From Anas platyrhynchos (lineage: Eukaryota > Chordata > Aves > Anseriformes > Anatidae): DNA of 64,000 nucleotides. Within the stretch, counting starts at the first letter, position 1; every line of letters begins with the position of its first letter. The stretch lies in assembly GCF_047663525.1 (NCBI RefSeq), contig NC_092589.1, forward strand, positions 59,701,501 through 59,765,500, read 5' to 3'. This document shows positions 63,501 to 64,000 of the stretch, in pieces. The position numbers and the translations under genes were made by a program. The notes beneath the pieces were generated by a model that was not told where the DNA came from, ran no database searches, and worked only from the letters and a program-made list of their open reading frames with translations.

Positions 63501-64000
63501 TCTGCTGATTGGATGGCGGTACCAGAGAGCCCGGGTGACATGCCACTTAAGAGACTGGAAAAAAAAATATCTCGGTACCTGTGGGTTAAGCCCTGCTTAA
63601 TGTGGGTGGACTTGGCAAGTTGTTTGTATTTATATCGGACCGTGTTTTAGTTGGGCAGGGCTTCTTCTAGCTGCAGGCTGTCGTGTTTTTTTTCTTTGTC
63701 ATTTGGGAGTTACAGCGCTTTATGTTAAGTCGTTTTTATTTATTTATTTATTGGTCTCTTGTCCTTTAATCAGCAGGGTACATATGAGATTTCCTTGCCC
63801 TTTGACAATTAAGAGTAGTTAGAATATGAGCATTTAAGGCCCTGCTTAATGTGGTTTAGCTTGCGTCACCTTGCAATCTCGAGGCAGAGTAGTTATGCCT
63901 GCAGAGAGTCAGCGCAGAGTAATTACTTTGCCATAACTCCTCTGGGCAATTTCCCCATGAGAGACACTGGTCTACGTGTTTTTATTTTTTTTTAGGTTAA
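57550..64000 (+). other. NHSL1: NHSL1 intron 1 (5' part)
   Basis: No second NHSL1 exon or alternative first exon was recognised. Low-complexity T/A runs occur near 59600 and 62010, and a TTTA repeat at about 63736-63752. Nothing else supportable was seen. Confidence 0.6.

Overview
This is vertebrate nuclear DNA, almost certainly from a bird. The genes are split into short exons by GT-AG introns, and promoters sit in sharp CpG islands in an otherwise AT-rich background. The only recognisable interspersed repeats are CR1 LINEs, including one copy of about 1.1 kb with the typical avian CR1 3' end. I cannot name the species. Gene identities come from remembered human family sequences; no search was run.

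Layout. (1) 1-26778, + strand: the 3' half of REPS1, an endocytic adaptor that partners RalBP1. Twelve coding exons join in phase into the C-terminal ~417 residues; the EH-domain exons lie upstream of the window. (2) 26779-35792: a 9 kb interval with the REPS1 3' UTR and no confident gene. Remembered human order places ECT2L here, and no full ECT2L is visible. Several open, splice-flanked minus-strand stretches occur, and two of them join in phase. (3) 35793-39148, - strand: complete CCDC28A in five coding exons, one of them a 23-nt microexon at 36868-36890. It starts in a CpG island at about 38960-39870 that carries a TATA box. (4) 39.9-56.2 kb: intergenic DNA between the divergent CCDC28A and NHSL1 genes. 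It holds a 740-bp nearly pure purine tract with an internal 120-bp tandem repeat, microsatellites and a CR1 fragment. (5) 56.3-57.6 kb, + strand: CpG island with the first coding exon of the long NHSL1 isoform (WAVE homology domain). (6) 57.55-64 kb: start of NHSL1 intron 1, with nothing further recognised.

REPS1, CCDC28A and NHSL1 keep the same relative order and orientation as I recall for human 6q24, here in reverse. REPS1 acts in receptor endocytosis and Ral signalling. NHSL1 acts on the WAVE/Arp2/3 machinery at the leading edge. CCDC28A is a small coiled-coil protein of poorly defined role. Their adjacency looks like conserved synteny rather than a functional operon-like unit.

The points most worth checking are the minus-strand exon-like stretches at 26-33 kb and the apparent lack of ECT2L, the CCDC28A microexon, an in-frame cassette candidate and a tandem acceptor in REPS1, and the purine tract. 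I did not find a clearly new biological system; this looks like a conserved avian locus with some unexplained antisense coding-like sequence.
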